A stretch of DNA of 39,961 nt from CAYONP01 sp964405335. Lineage in GTDB: Bacteria > Armatimonadota > UBA10988. The stretch spans positions 1 through 39,961 of the forward strand of contig CAYONP010000051.1 of NCBI GenBank assembly GCA_964405335.1, read 5' to 3'. A program made the translations under genes and the position numbers. Under the pieces are notes generated by a model. That model was not told the DNA's origin, did no database searches, and was given only the letters and a program-made list of their open reading frames with translations. This document shows positions 32,518 through 39,961 of this stretch, piece by piece; the stretch's first letter is position 1; the number at the start of each line of letters is the position of its first letter.

Positions 32518-33843
32518 TCACAGATGCCACGGCGGGCGCATCGGCGGGGCGAGCAAGGCGTTGGCCTCGTCGTCGTTGATCACCTGTTCGGCGGCCGGGT
32601 CCCAGACCAGCGGCCGGCCGAGCTTCATGGCGATGTTGTTCACATGGCAGATGGTCGCCGTGCGGTGACCCGCCTCGGCCGGCGCCATGCACGCCTCGCG
32701 GCTCCTGACGCAGTCGAGGAAGTTGCGCTGGTGGCCCGGGCTGCGGCCGAGGTGGAGGTCGTTCTCGCCGATGCTCGCCTCGAGCAGGTTGGCCGGCTCG
32801 GCCTCGAGCGCGCCGCCGTGGATGTGGATGAAGATGCTCCCCTCGGAGCCGACGAACTTCAGTCCGCGCGGGTCGACACCGCGGCCGACCAGCGGCACGC
32901 CGTCGGCATAGACCAGGTTGAAGTCGTAATCCCACCAGGCGTCATACAGGCTGCCCGGCGTCTGCACGCCCTTCGCCTCGAAGTAGACCGGACCGGTCTC
33001 GTCCCGGCCGGCGCCGAGCTGGCCGATGTCGATCACATGCGCCCCGCGGTCGGTCATCTCGCCGCCGCCGTAGGCCAGCACGAACCGCCACCAGAAGTGG
33101 CACCGGCGCGGCGTGTAGGGCACCGCCGCCGTGTGGCCGAGCCAGAGGTCCCAGTCGAGCCCCTCGGGCACCGGCTCGGGCGCCGGAATCTCCTTGAGGT
33201 TGCGCGCCTCGTTGTGATGCCCGTCGCTGCAGGGCAGGTTGATCTCGATCCGGCGCAGCTCGCCCAGCTTGCCGTTGCGGACCAGCTCGCAGGCGCGGCG
33301 GATCGATTCGGTCGACCGCTCGTGGCTGCCGGTCTGGAACACGGCGCTGTTCCGCTTCACCGCCTCGCAGATGGCGCGTCCCTCGGCGACGGTGTTGGCC
33401 AGCGGCTTTTCGCAGTAGACGTCCATCCCCGCGTCGAGGCAGGCCACCGAGGCCAGCGCGTGCCAGTGGTCGGGCGTCGCGATGCAAACCGCGTCGAGGT
33501 CGTCGCGGGCGGCAATCTCGCGGAAGTCACCGGTCGCAACGCAGCCGCGGTAGGTGCTGTTCTGCTGCTCGGCGTAGTATGCCTCGACCTTCTGCTTGGC
33601 GCTGTTCAGGTGGCCGGCATCGACGTCGCAGACGGCGATGACCTGCACGTCGGTCGCGCGCATGAAGCCGTCGAGCAGCCCCTGGCCGCGCCCGCCGGTG
33701 CCGATGAAGCCCATGCGGATGCGCTCGGACGGCGCCGCGCCCGCCCGCCGCAAGGCGCCGGCCGAGACGATGGCCGGGAACATGCTCGCCGCGCCGACGC
33801 GGGCGATGAAGCCGCGGCGGTCGATCGATCCTCGCTCGGACAT
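32518..33843 (-). CDS. Tat-exported Gfo/Idh/MocA-family oxidoreductase
   Basis: 441 aa from ATG at 33843, with GGGGAG 5 bases upstream; GTG six bases earlier is also in frame. The Tat signal has DRRGFIARVGAAS. The NAD(P)-binding domain has RMGFIGTGGRGQG and VIAVCDVD, then IATPDHWHALAS and the family lysine in CEKPLA. The C-terminal catalytic half includes MTDRGAHVIDIGQLG and FVGSEGSIFIHIHGG, with the typical His/Asp pair. The cofactor is usually bound before export. Members oxidise or isomerise sugars or inositol derivatives. Neighbouring exported hydrolases suggest it processes a sugar released outside. The specific substrate cannot be read from sequence. Confidence 0.93.
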   Translation of the reverse strand: MSERGSIDRRGFIARVGAASMFPAIVSAGALRRAGAAPSERIRMGFIGTGGRGQGLLDGFMRATDVQVIAVCDVDAGHLNSAKQKVEAYYAEQQNSTYRGCVATGDFREIAARDDLDAVCIATPDHWHALASVACLDAGMDVYCEKPLANTVAEGRAICEAVKRNSAVFQTGSHERSTESIRRACELVRNGKLGELRRIEINLPCSDGHHNEARNLKEIPAPEPVPEGLDWDLWLGHTAAVPYTPRRCHFWWRFVLAYGGGEMTDRGAHVIDIGQLGAGRDETGPVYFEAKGVQTPGSLYDAWWDYDFNLVYADGVPLVGRGVDPRGLKFVGSEGSIFIHIHGGALEAEPANLLEASIGENDLHLGRSPGHQRNFLDCVRSREACMAPAEAGHRTATICHVNNIAMKLGRPLVWDPAAEQVINDDEANALLAPPMRPPWHL

Positions 33844-33919
33844 GACCACTCCCCGTGCCGCCGGCGCGGCCGGTGGGCATTTCCCGCCGCACGGCGGCAG
33901 TCCTCTGCGCGACCTCGAT

Positions 33920-36900
33920 TCACCGCTGGCGGACGCGGATGTCGTCGAACCAGGCCGGCGCGGGCGAGCGGACGTTGTAGAGGTAGAGCATCGCCCGCGA
34001 CAGGTCGGCCGGCGTGGTCACCTCGCCGCCGAGCGTCTGCCAGGTGTCGGGCCGCGTCCGGTCGGGCCCCCAGCGGTGGTCCTGGTAGCTGCCGTCGGAC
34101 CGCTCGAGACGCAGCAGCACGCCGTCGACCTCGGCGCCGAAGGCCTGGTAGCGCGCCTGCACCGTCACCTCATAGCTCCGGCCGGGCAGCAGCCACAGCT
34201 CGTGCAGGTGGTGCAGAAAACCGTCGTCCGTCGCCGGCAGTTCGAGCGACCGCGCGCCGTGCGCCGCCGGGCCGTCGCCGCCGAAGACCTCGAACGACCC
34301 ATCGAGCGCCGGCGGCGTGAGCAGCGCGGTGCGCTCGAGCCCGGGCAGCGAGACCCGCAGCGGCACCGTCCAACGCAGCTCGTCGAGCCCGCGCAGCGGG
34401 AAGCTGAGCGTGGTGGCGGGGCCGGTCAGGCGGTAATCGCGGGAGGTGACCGTCAGCGGCAGTGCGGCGCGCGCCTCGGGCCCGAGCGCCTCGAACGGCT
34501 CGGTGAAGCCGTCGATCGCCAGCTCGCAGCGCCCGGTCATGCCGGCGCGGCCGAGCAGCGTCACCTCGACCGCCGGCGGCTTGGAGCGCTTGAGGCGCAC
34601 AACCGGCCACGGGCCGGGTGCCTCGGCGCCGGTCAGCAGCACGAGCTGCGCCGGCGCGGCGGGGCAGTCGAACGAGACGGTCGCCCCATCGCGGCGCAGC
34701 TCGAGCGGCTTGGCTGCGCCATCGAGTTCGATCAGGAGGGCGTTGGCGACCTGACCAACGACCCCGGTGTCCACCGTGATCGGCCCGCCGCCGGTGACGG
34801 TCAGGATCTGGACCGGCCCGGCGTCGATCCGTCGGGCCGGGCCGGTGACTCCCTCGGTGTCGACGAATCGGCCCTGCCAGATGGCCGGGGCAGCCTGGTC
34901 CATCAGCGCGAGCAGGCTGACCGGCAGGCTGGTCGGCTGGCCGACCAGGTCGAACCGCATCGCCTCACGGAAGGTCTCGAGGTAGCGGTCGTAGGCGCTG
35001 GTGCCGCTGCCGGCGTTGGCCGTGCCGTGGAACAGGATGCGGTCGGGGAAGGCGTAGCGGTAGATGTTGCGCCCGCCGTGATAGACGCCGCTGCACATCG
35101 GCGAGGCGAACAGGCCGGGCAGGTCGCCCAGCCCTTCCTGGCTCAGCACGAAGTCGTCGTGCACCGCCCGGCCGCGGGTGGACAGGTGCTCGGCCAGCGC
35201 GCGGCGGCCCTCGCCCCAGCCGCCGTCGCCGTGGTGCCCGCGGCGCGGGTCGTAGTCGAGGTGGGCGTCGCCGGTGCCGAGCACATCGATGTAGGCCGCG
35301 TCGCAGCCATACTCGACGGCGTAGCGATCGATCACCCAGCGGCCCAGCCAGGCGCGCCAAGCGGGGTCGTCGATCCAGGCGGGGATCCACCACTGCACCG
35401 GCTCGGCCCGCTCGCCCGCGGCGGCCGCCGCCTGATGCGCGGCGACCTTCTCACGCTGTTCGGCCAGCTCGGCCTCGGTCGGGATGACCGGCGGCAGTGC
35501 GCCGGTCGGATCGCTGATCACCCGCAACTGGTGCTGCAGCTCGGCGGTGTCGTGCGGTTCGCCGGGATACTGCTCCGGCGTGAACCGGCCGAGGAACGAG
35601 CCGAGGAAGACGGGCAGCCGGTCGAGCGTGTCGTATTGGAAGTAACCGCCGACGTGCCCGCCGCGCCGGCGCACCTCGGCGGCGGCGGCGGTCAGCCCGG
35701 CCGCGCCGCCATACTGCGGGCTGGGGCCATACCAGCCGGTGCAGCAGGGGCCCCAGTCATAGGCGAACTGGCCCCACAACTGGAGCCAGTCGACGCCCAC
35801 CGCGCGGGCGACCGAGAGCCAGCGCGGGAGCTGGTCGAAAGTGAAGCCGGGGTAGTTCTCGAGCTGCAGATCGAGCCAGCCCGGCGCGGTGCGCAGCCAC
35901 TCAGGATAGGTTGCCAGGCCGTGCGCTGCGGTGAACCAGTCGCCGTACTCGCGCGCGCCGGTGTGCCATCCGCCGGGGCCGAACCGCACCACCGTCTCCC
36001 ACTCGACCGCTTCGCCGGGCTTCACGTCGTCGAGCCGGCGGACGAAGACCGAGAGGCCGTCGCCGCCGGTCTCGCTGCCGTGGAGGGTGGTCGTGCCGAC
36101 CGGGTCGTGGACGCCCAAGTAGAGGCTCCGCTCGGCATCGTGGAGGGTGGTCCAGTTCATCACCACGCGGCCGCAATAGGCGCCGTCGTCGACGCTCTGA
36201 TACTCGGGATAGAGCCGCTCATGGCCGAACGACTGCAGTCGCAGGAGGCGGTCGTCGAGCGGCTCGCCCAGCCGCGCGTGCGGCAGGCGTGGGAAGGTGA
36301 TGCCGACCACGTCGGCCGGGCCCTCGAGCACCTCGACGCGAGCGGCGAAACGCCACGGTCCACCGCCGAGCGGCGCGACGAGCTGGGTCATGAGCGCGGT
36401 GCCGAACCCCGGTTCGGCGAACCGCCAGACGATCTCGAGCCCGCCGTCCAGCTCGCGCACCGATTCGGGCAGCAGGTTGCGCTCGAGGTGGCTGTCGAGG
36501 TCGCGCGGCCAGGCGCCCGGCGCGCGGGCGCCCTCGGCGGTCAGCGGTACGGTGAACAGCGGGTCGGCCTCGAGCCACTCGGCCTCGCCGGCGCGCTTGA
36601 AGACCAGCGAGCCAAGCGGTTGCGGCATGTCGCCGCCGAGCAGCACCGTGCCGTCGCGCCGGTCGCGGGCCAGCAGCAGCCCGCCGCTGCGGCGGTCGAA
36701 CAGCAGCTCGACCGCCTCGTCACGCAGGGCGATGATCGCCCCGTCCTCGACTTCGAGCCGGGCGGTGATCGGCCCGATGCTCGGCCGCTCGGCATCGAGC
36801 GGGATGGCCACGCGGATCGGCTCGCCCAGCTCGACCTCGGCCCGCAGCGGAGCGGGCAGCGAGAGGCCGAGCGTCCGCGTCGAGGTCGGCACCACGCCGC

Positions 36901-37447
36901 GCACCGTTACCGGCGGCGCGGCGACCTGCGTCGGCGCCGTGGCCGGCGGCGCCTCGGTGCCCTCGGGCAGCAGCATGATGCCCTGCACCGCGGGCGGCGC
37001 CTGCCAATAGCCGAGCCGCTCGATGGTCAGCCGCACCAGGCCGGACGGCAGCGTGGCGGCCGGCCAGTCGACCCAGCCGGGCTCGCCGCCCTCGCCCCAG
37101 ACGGCGTGGCCGAGGTGCGCGCCCTGCGCGCTCTCGAGCCGCACCCGCACGCCCCAGGCCCCGGCCGGCGGCACCAGGTCACACCGCGCGACATATCGCC
37201 CGGCGGCCGGCACCAGGCAGTCCCAGCAGGCCACGTCGGGCGTTTCGGGCGGCTGTGCCTGGTCGCCGCTCCAGCGCACCGGCCGGCGTGGATCGAGGTG
37301 AATCACACCCGCGGCGCCGGCGGTCGGTACTGCGTCGAGCAACCGGGCGCCGGTCGGCGTGGCGGCGTAGCCGAGTCCTGGTTCGATCTGGACCGGCAGC
37401 TCCCACACCTCGGCGGCCAGCGAGGCGGCGAGAAGGAGGGTCAACAT
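33920..37447 (-). CDS. Very large secreted glycosidase-like protein (DUF6259-like TIM barrel)
   Basis: 1175 aa; ATG at 37447 with GGGAGG 6 bases upstream, and a short signal peptide (MLTLLLAASLAAE). Residues about 30-180 look like a carbohydrate-binding sandwich (YVARCDLVPPAGAWGVRVRL). Residues about 230-520 are strand-rich with ALRDEAVELLFDRRSGGLLL, as at the N-terminal sandwich of alpha-glycosidases. The barrel follows: GVDWLQLWGQFAYDWGP, RRGGHVGGYFQYDTL and CDAAYIDVLGTGDAHLDYDP, with Asp at about 719 the likely nucleophile, then ALAEHLSTRGRAVHDDFV. The last 150 residues are another sandwich (SYEVTVQARYQAFGAEVDG). The layout resembles the DUF6259 and GH101/GH-D-type groups. It would act on an extracellular glycan. 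The exact GH family is not certain. A palindrome lies upstream. Confidence 0.8.
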   Translation of the reverse strand: MLTLLLAASLAAEVWELPVQIEPGLGYAATPTGARLLDAVPTAGAAGVIHLDPRRPVRWSGDQAQPPETPDVACWDCLVPAAGRYVARCDLVPPAGAWGVRVRLESAQGAHLGHAVWGEGGEPGWVDWPAATLPSGLVRLTIERLGYWQAPPAVQGIMLLPEGTEAPPATAPTQVAAPPVTVRGVVPTSTRTLGLSLPAPLRAEVELGEPIRVAIPLDAERPSIGPITARLEVEDGAIIALRDEAVELLFDRRSGGLLLARDRRDGTVLLGGDMPQPLGSLVFKRAGEAEWLEADPLFTVPLTAEGARAPGAWPRDLDSHLERNLLPESVRELDGGLEIVWRFAEPGFGTALMTQLVAPLGGGPWRFAARVEVLEGPADVVGITFPRLPHARLGEPLDDRLLRLQSFGHERLYPEYQSVDDGAYCGRVVMNWTTLHDAERSLYLGVHDPVGTTTLHGSETGGDGLSVFVRRLDDVKPGEAVEWETVVRFGPGGWHTGAREYGDWFTAAHGLATYPEWLRTAPGWLDLQLENYPGFTFDQLPRWLSVARAVGVDWLQLWGQFAYDWGPCCTGWYGPSPQYGGAAGLTAAAAEVRRRGGHVGGYFQYDTLDRLPVFLGSFLGRFTPEQYPGEPHDTAELQHQLRVISDPTGALPPVIPTEAELAEQREKVAAHQAAAAAGERAEPVQWWIPAWIDDPAWRAWLGRWVIDRYAVEYGCDAAYIDVLGTGDAHLDYDPRRGHHGDGGWGEGRRALAEHLSTRGRAVHDDFVLSQEGLGDLPGLFASPMCSGVYHGGRNIYRYAFPDRILFHGTANAGSGTSAYDRYLETFREAMRFDLVGQPTSLPVSLLALMDQAAPAIWQGRFVDTEGVTGPARRIDAGPVQILTVTGGGPITVDTGVVGQVANALLIELDGAAKPLELRRDGATVSFDCPAAPAQLVLLTGAEAPGPWPVVRLKRSKPPAVEVTLLGRAGMTGRCELAIDGFTEPFEALGPEARAALPLTVTSRDYRLTGPATTLSFPLRGLDELRWTVPLRVSLPGLERTALLTPPALDGSFEVFGGDGPAAHGARSLELPATDDGFLHHLHELWLLPGRSYEVTVQARYQAFGAEVDGVLLRLERSDGSYQDHRWGPDRTRPDTWQTLGGEVTTPADLSRAMLYLYNVRSPAPAWFDDIRVRQR

Positions 37448-37514
37448 GGCGGCCTCCCGCCGATCGGTTCGCCGCCGTGCGGGCGCTCCTCTGCCGGTAG
37501 CCGTCGTGGAGTAA

Positions 37515-37533
37515 GCCGACCGTCCCGGTCGGC
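37515..37533. repeat. GCCGACCG-type palindrome, single copy
   Basis: GCCGACCG-TCC-CGGTCGGC is identical to the first unit at 30236-30254. It lies 4 bases after the WD40 gene stop, where it could end that transcript, and 68 bases before the start of the large glycosidase gene. Confidence 0.7.
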
Positions 37534-37537
37534 ACCG

Positions 37538-39697
37538 TTATGGCGCGGGATGCAACCGCCCCAGCAGGGTGTTGAGCATCGCCTGGCGCAGCTCCGGCTC
37601 GAGCGCCTCATCGGCACGGATGCTCGCGGCGCCGGCGTCGGGCAGGGCGTCGAGCCGCTGTGCCGCTTCGGCCAGCAGCGCCGCGCGGCGGGCGCGGGCG
37701 GGCAGGCGCTCCGACAGCGGCAGCCGGTCGCTGACAGCGATGCTGCCGTCCCACGAGCAGGTCGCCAGCCGCGTGCCGTCGGGGCTGAAGGCGAGGTGGT
37801 AGATCTTGTCGCGGTGCGGTCGCAGCGTGCCGACGACCGCGCCGGTGGCCGGATCGAGCAGGGCGCAGACCAGCGTGGCGGCGGCCAGCCGCGTGCCGTC
37901 GGGGCTGAAAGCGACGGAGTAGACTTCCTGGTCGGTTTTCCACAGTTGCCGAACGAGCGCTCCGGTCTCGGTGCGCCAGAGGTTGACCACCCCGTCGCTG
38001 CCGCACGAGGCGACCGTCTCGCCGTCGGGACTGAACGCGAACGCCTGCACGCCGCGCTCGTGGCCGTCCAGCTCGGCCACCAGCTCGCCCGACTCGACGT
38101 TCCACAAGTAGGCCCGGCCGGCGTGCGTGCCGCCGGCAATCAGCTCGCCGGTGGGGCTGAAGGCGACACCGATCATGCCGTCGGTGCCGGGCGCGAAGCG
38201 GTGCACCTGCTCTCCGTTCGTCGCGTCCCAGACCGTGATGGAGCCGTCACTGCAGCTCGTCCCGAGCCACCGCCCGCAAGGGCTCCAGCGCACGTTGTAG
38301 ACGCCCTTCTCGTGCTTGCAGTCGAACAGCGCCTCGCCGGTGGCCGCGTCGAACACCCGTGCGATGCCGTTCCACGCGCAGGTGACGATGCGCTGGCCGT
38401 CGGGGCTCCAATCGCCGGTGTTGCAGGGATTGCCCTCGAACGCTCGCCAGCGCGCGATCGCGCGGCCGGCTTCGAGGTCCCAGACCATCAGATAGCCGTC
38501 GTACCCGGCCGAGAGCAGGCGCCCGTCGGCGGTGATCGGCGCGGCGTAGCAGGCGTCGGTGTGGGCGAACTGCTGGCCGCCGTAGTCGTCGGCCGCGGCG
38601 GCCCAGAAGCGCACGCTGTGGTCGACGCAGCCCGAGACGAGCGTGTCGCCATCGGGGCTGAAAGCCAGCGCGCGGACCGCCTGGACGTGGCCGGTCAGCA
38701 CGTCGGCCGGTTGCCACGTCTCGGTGTTCCACAGCCGCACCGTGTCGTCGGCCGAGCCGCTGGCCAGCAGCGGCGCGGTGGGCGAGAAGGCAAGGCTGAC
38801 CACGTCGTCGGTGTGGCCGGTGAGGCGGTGCCGCAGTTCACCCGTGTCGGCGTCGAAGACGGCAATCTCGTCGCTGTGCATGCCGCCGACCACCGTCCGA
38901 CCGTCGGCGCTCCAGGCGACGGTGTCGAACGCGCCGCCGCCCTCGTCCGGTGCGTCCAAAACGCGCTCGGTCTCGCCCAAGGTCAGGTTGTACAGGTAGA
39001 GCCGTCCCTCCCACGAGGCGACGGCCACCCGCTCGCCATCGGGCGAGAGCGCCAGCTTGGTCAGCGGTGCGTGGCCCAGCCGGGCCGAGGCGTCGATCTC
39101 GCCGGTGGCCGGGTCCCAGACGTGGAGCAGGCCGTTGACCGTGCCGGCGTCGACCTCGTAGGAGCAGGTCGCGATCTGCTCGCCGTCGGCGCTGTACCGC
39201 AGTCCCAGGATGTGCGTCGGATGCTCGCTGAAGGTGCGCTCGAGCTGCCCCGTGTCGAGATTCCAGACATGCGCCTTGCGGTCGAGCCCGCCGCTGGCCA
39301 GGTGCACGCCGTCGGGGCTGAAGTCGAGCGCGTAGACCGACGTCTCGTGGCCCGGCAGGGTGGCAATCGGCTCGCGCGTGGCCAGGTCCCACAGCCGGAT
39401 CACCCGGTCGGCGCCGGCGGTGGCTAACCGGCGGCCCTCGCGATCGACGGCCACGGCGAAGATGCTCCCCTCGTGCGCCTCGGCCAGCACCGCCAGGCTC
39501 TCGTCGGCTCGGGCGCTGAGGTGCGACCATTCCCAGCCGCGGTGCTCGGCCGGCGCGGCGGCCAGCCAGCGGCGCACGTCGGCGGTCTCGTGCAGGCGGA
39601 GCGAGGCCTCGGCCGCGCCGATGTGGGCCAGGTACGAGGCGAACGACGGCTCGAGCCGCGGCGCGGCGAGCACGAACGAGAGCGCGAGCCAGGCCAA
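37538..39697 (-). CDS. Exported 14-repeat WD40 protein (double propeller)
   Basis: 719 aa using TTG at 39697, with GGAG 6 bases upstream and a signal peptide starting right after it (LAWLALSFVLAAP). ATG at 39748 is in frame but has no ribosome site and covers a relatively AT-rich stretch that looks non-coding. Residues about 30-75 (YLAHIGAAEASLRLHE ... EHRGWEWSHL) match the block that precedes the propeller in planctomycete kinase-WD40 proteins. Fourteen WD40 units then follow, ending in VRLWNTET, ITVWDATN, VNLWRTET and similar, enough for two seven-bladed propellers. The kinase domain is absent. The last 60 residues are helical. It would act as a binding scaffold at or outside the inner membrane; partner unknown. 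Confidence 0.9.
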   Translation of the reverse strand: MAWLALSFVLAAPRLEPSFASYLAHIGAAEASLRLHETADVRRWLAAAPAEHRGWEWSHLSARADESLAVLAEAHEGSIFAVAVDREGRRLATAGADRVIRLWDLATREPIATLPGHETSVYALDFSPDGVHLASGGLDRKAHVWNLDTGQLERTFSEHPTHILGLRYSADGEQIATCSYEVDAGTVNGLLHVWDPATGEIDASARLGHAPLTKLALSPDGERVAVASWEGRLYLYNLTLGETERVLDAPDEGGGAFDTVAWSADGRTVVGGMHSDEIAVFDADTGELRHRLTGHTDDVVSLAFSPTAPLLASGSADDTVRLWNTETWQPADVLTGHVQAVRALAFSPDGDTLVSGCVDHSVRFWAAAADDYGGQQFAHTDACYAAPITADGRLLSAGYDGYLMVWDLEAGRAIARWRAFEGNPCNTGDWSPDGQRIVTCAWNGIARVFDAATGEALFDCKHEKGVYNVRWSPCGRWLGTSCSDGSITVWDATNGEQVHRFAPGTDGMIGVAFSPTGELIAGGTHAGRAYLWNVESGELVAELDGHERGVQAFAFSPDGETVASCGSDGVVNLWRTETGALVRQLWKTDQEVYSVAFSPDGTRLAAATLVCALLDPATGAVVGTLRPHRDKIYHLAFSPDGTRLATCSWDGSIAVSDRLPLSERLPARARRAALLAEAAQRLDALPDAGAASIRADEALEPELRQAMLNTLLGRLHPAP

Positions 39698-39798
39698 GGG
39701 AGACTCCGGGTAACTCGGACATTCTGTTGCATTCGCGACGATTGTCATGGCGGCAGTGCCCGGCGGGGCCGCCCGGCAGGGTGTTGCGGCGCTCCGGC

Positions 39799-39961
39799 CT
39801 ATCGCTGCCGCGGCTGACCCCCACCACACACCGCGCCGACCGCCGCCCAGTACCGCTCCGCCTCCCACCCAGGGCTGTGCTCCGGCGTGCGGCAGGTGCG
39901 GCAACCGCTCGCGCCAGGCGCGCACGCTATCCTCGTGGCACGGCGTGCAGCGGTCGGGCGA
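39799..39961 (-). CDS. Possible 3' end of a c-type cytochrome gene, partial and doubtful
   Basis: Reading in from the right edge on the minus strand, one frame gives RCTPCHEDSVRAWRERL with a CxxCH heme-binding motif, like multiheme cytochrome c554-type proteins. That frame does not stop before the WD40 gene. The neighbouring frame ends at TAG (39799) with a protein-like tail (WEAERYWAAVGAVCGGGQP). Either the gene is frameshifted near 39880 or one of the two frames is not coding. The rest is outside the window. Confidence 0.3.
   Translation of the reverse strand, partial: RPTAARRATRIACAPGASGCRTCRTPEHSPGWEAERYWAAVGAVCGGGQPRQR

Noticed and set aside
33596..39427. A 1943-codon open frame on the plus strand opposite the oxidoreductase, large glycosidase and WD40 genes
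   Set aside because: Its translation is arginine, alanine, glycine and valine-rich with no domain pattern, while the minus strand has recognisable families throughout. Long antisense open frames are expected where GC-rich codons leave few stops.
1..39961. tRNA, rRNA or riboswitch genes
   Set aside because: No cloverleaf, rRNA core or known riboswitch consensus was recognised by eye; a covariance-model search would be needed to exclude small RNAs.

Overview
The window is GC-rich (roughly 70% by eye), densely coded DNA from a Gram-negative-type environmental heterotroph. Markers are secreted proteins with Sec or twin-arginine signals, a one-cysteine sulfatase, a Tat-exported Gfo/Idh/MocA oxidoreductase, a Sde182-type nucleoside-hydrolase-like protein, a WD40 protein with the N-terminal block typical of planctomycete kinase-WD40 proteins, and microcompartment-type PduS and PduT. 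This suits Planctomycetota or a neighbouring lineage such as Armatimonadota or Hydrogenedentota. No rRNA or tRNA is present to settle it. Shine-Dalgarno sites are clear, and GTG and TTG starts are used.

Layout. 1-5.0 kb: the tail of a copper-amine-oxidase-N-like protein, then on the minus strand an M6-like metalloprotease, a GT4 glycosyltransferase and an aquaporin. 5.1-8.0 kb: a translationally coupled pair, a papain-fold-like protein and an FGE-like/sialidase-like fusion. 8.0-10.35 kb: a lower-GC island in which three near-identical Rhs/YD-repeat 3' fragments alternate with short single-membrane-span protein genes. 10.4-17.6 kb: a sugar-binding protein, a large secreted glycosidase-like protein, a cyclase-fold/propeller protein and a URO-D-like methyltransferase. 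17.6-21.7 kb (minus): pduS, pduT and a pRiA4b ORF-3-like zinc protein, tightly coupled, followed by a lipoprotein that ends in a secretin-like signature. 21.9-30.2 kb (plus): a Sde182-like protein, a small protein plus PIN-domain pair, a sulfatase, an adenylyl cyclase/NB-ARC/TPR regulator, an unknown protein and an SGNH-like hydrolase. 30.3-40 kb (minus): a metallophosphoesterase with a PQQ-type propeller, a Gfo/Idh/MocA oxidoreductase, a very large GH-like enzyme and a 14-repeat WD40 protein.

Most of the region looks like exported machinery for breaking down complex, probably sulfated, polysaccharides and glycoproteins, with scattered signalling proteins. The two parts that do not fit this are the Rhs-fragment/membrane-protein cassette island, which is the best candidate for an undescribed system, and the stand-alone pduST-zinc protein operon. 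Two families of intergenic palindromes recur: a CACTGGCGG-stem family at 17.6, 21.8 and 25.7 kb, and a GCCGACCG-stem family at 30.2, 32.5 and 37.5 kb.
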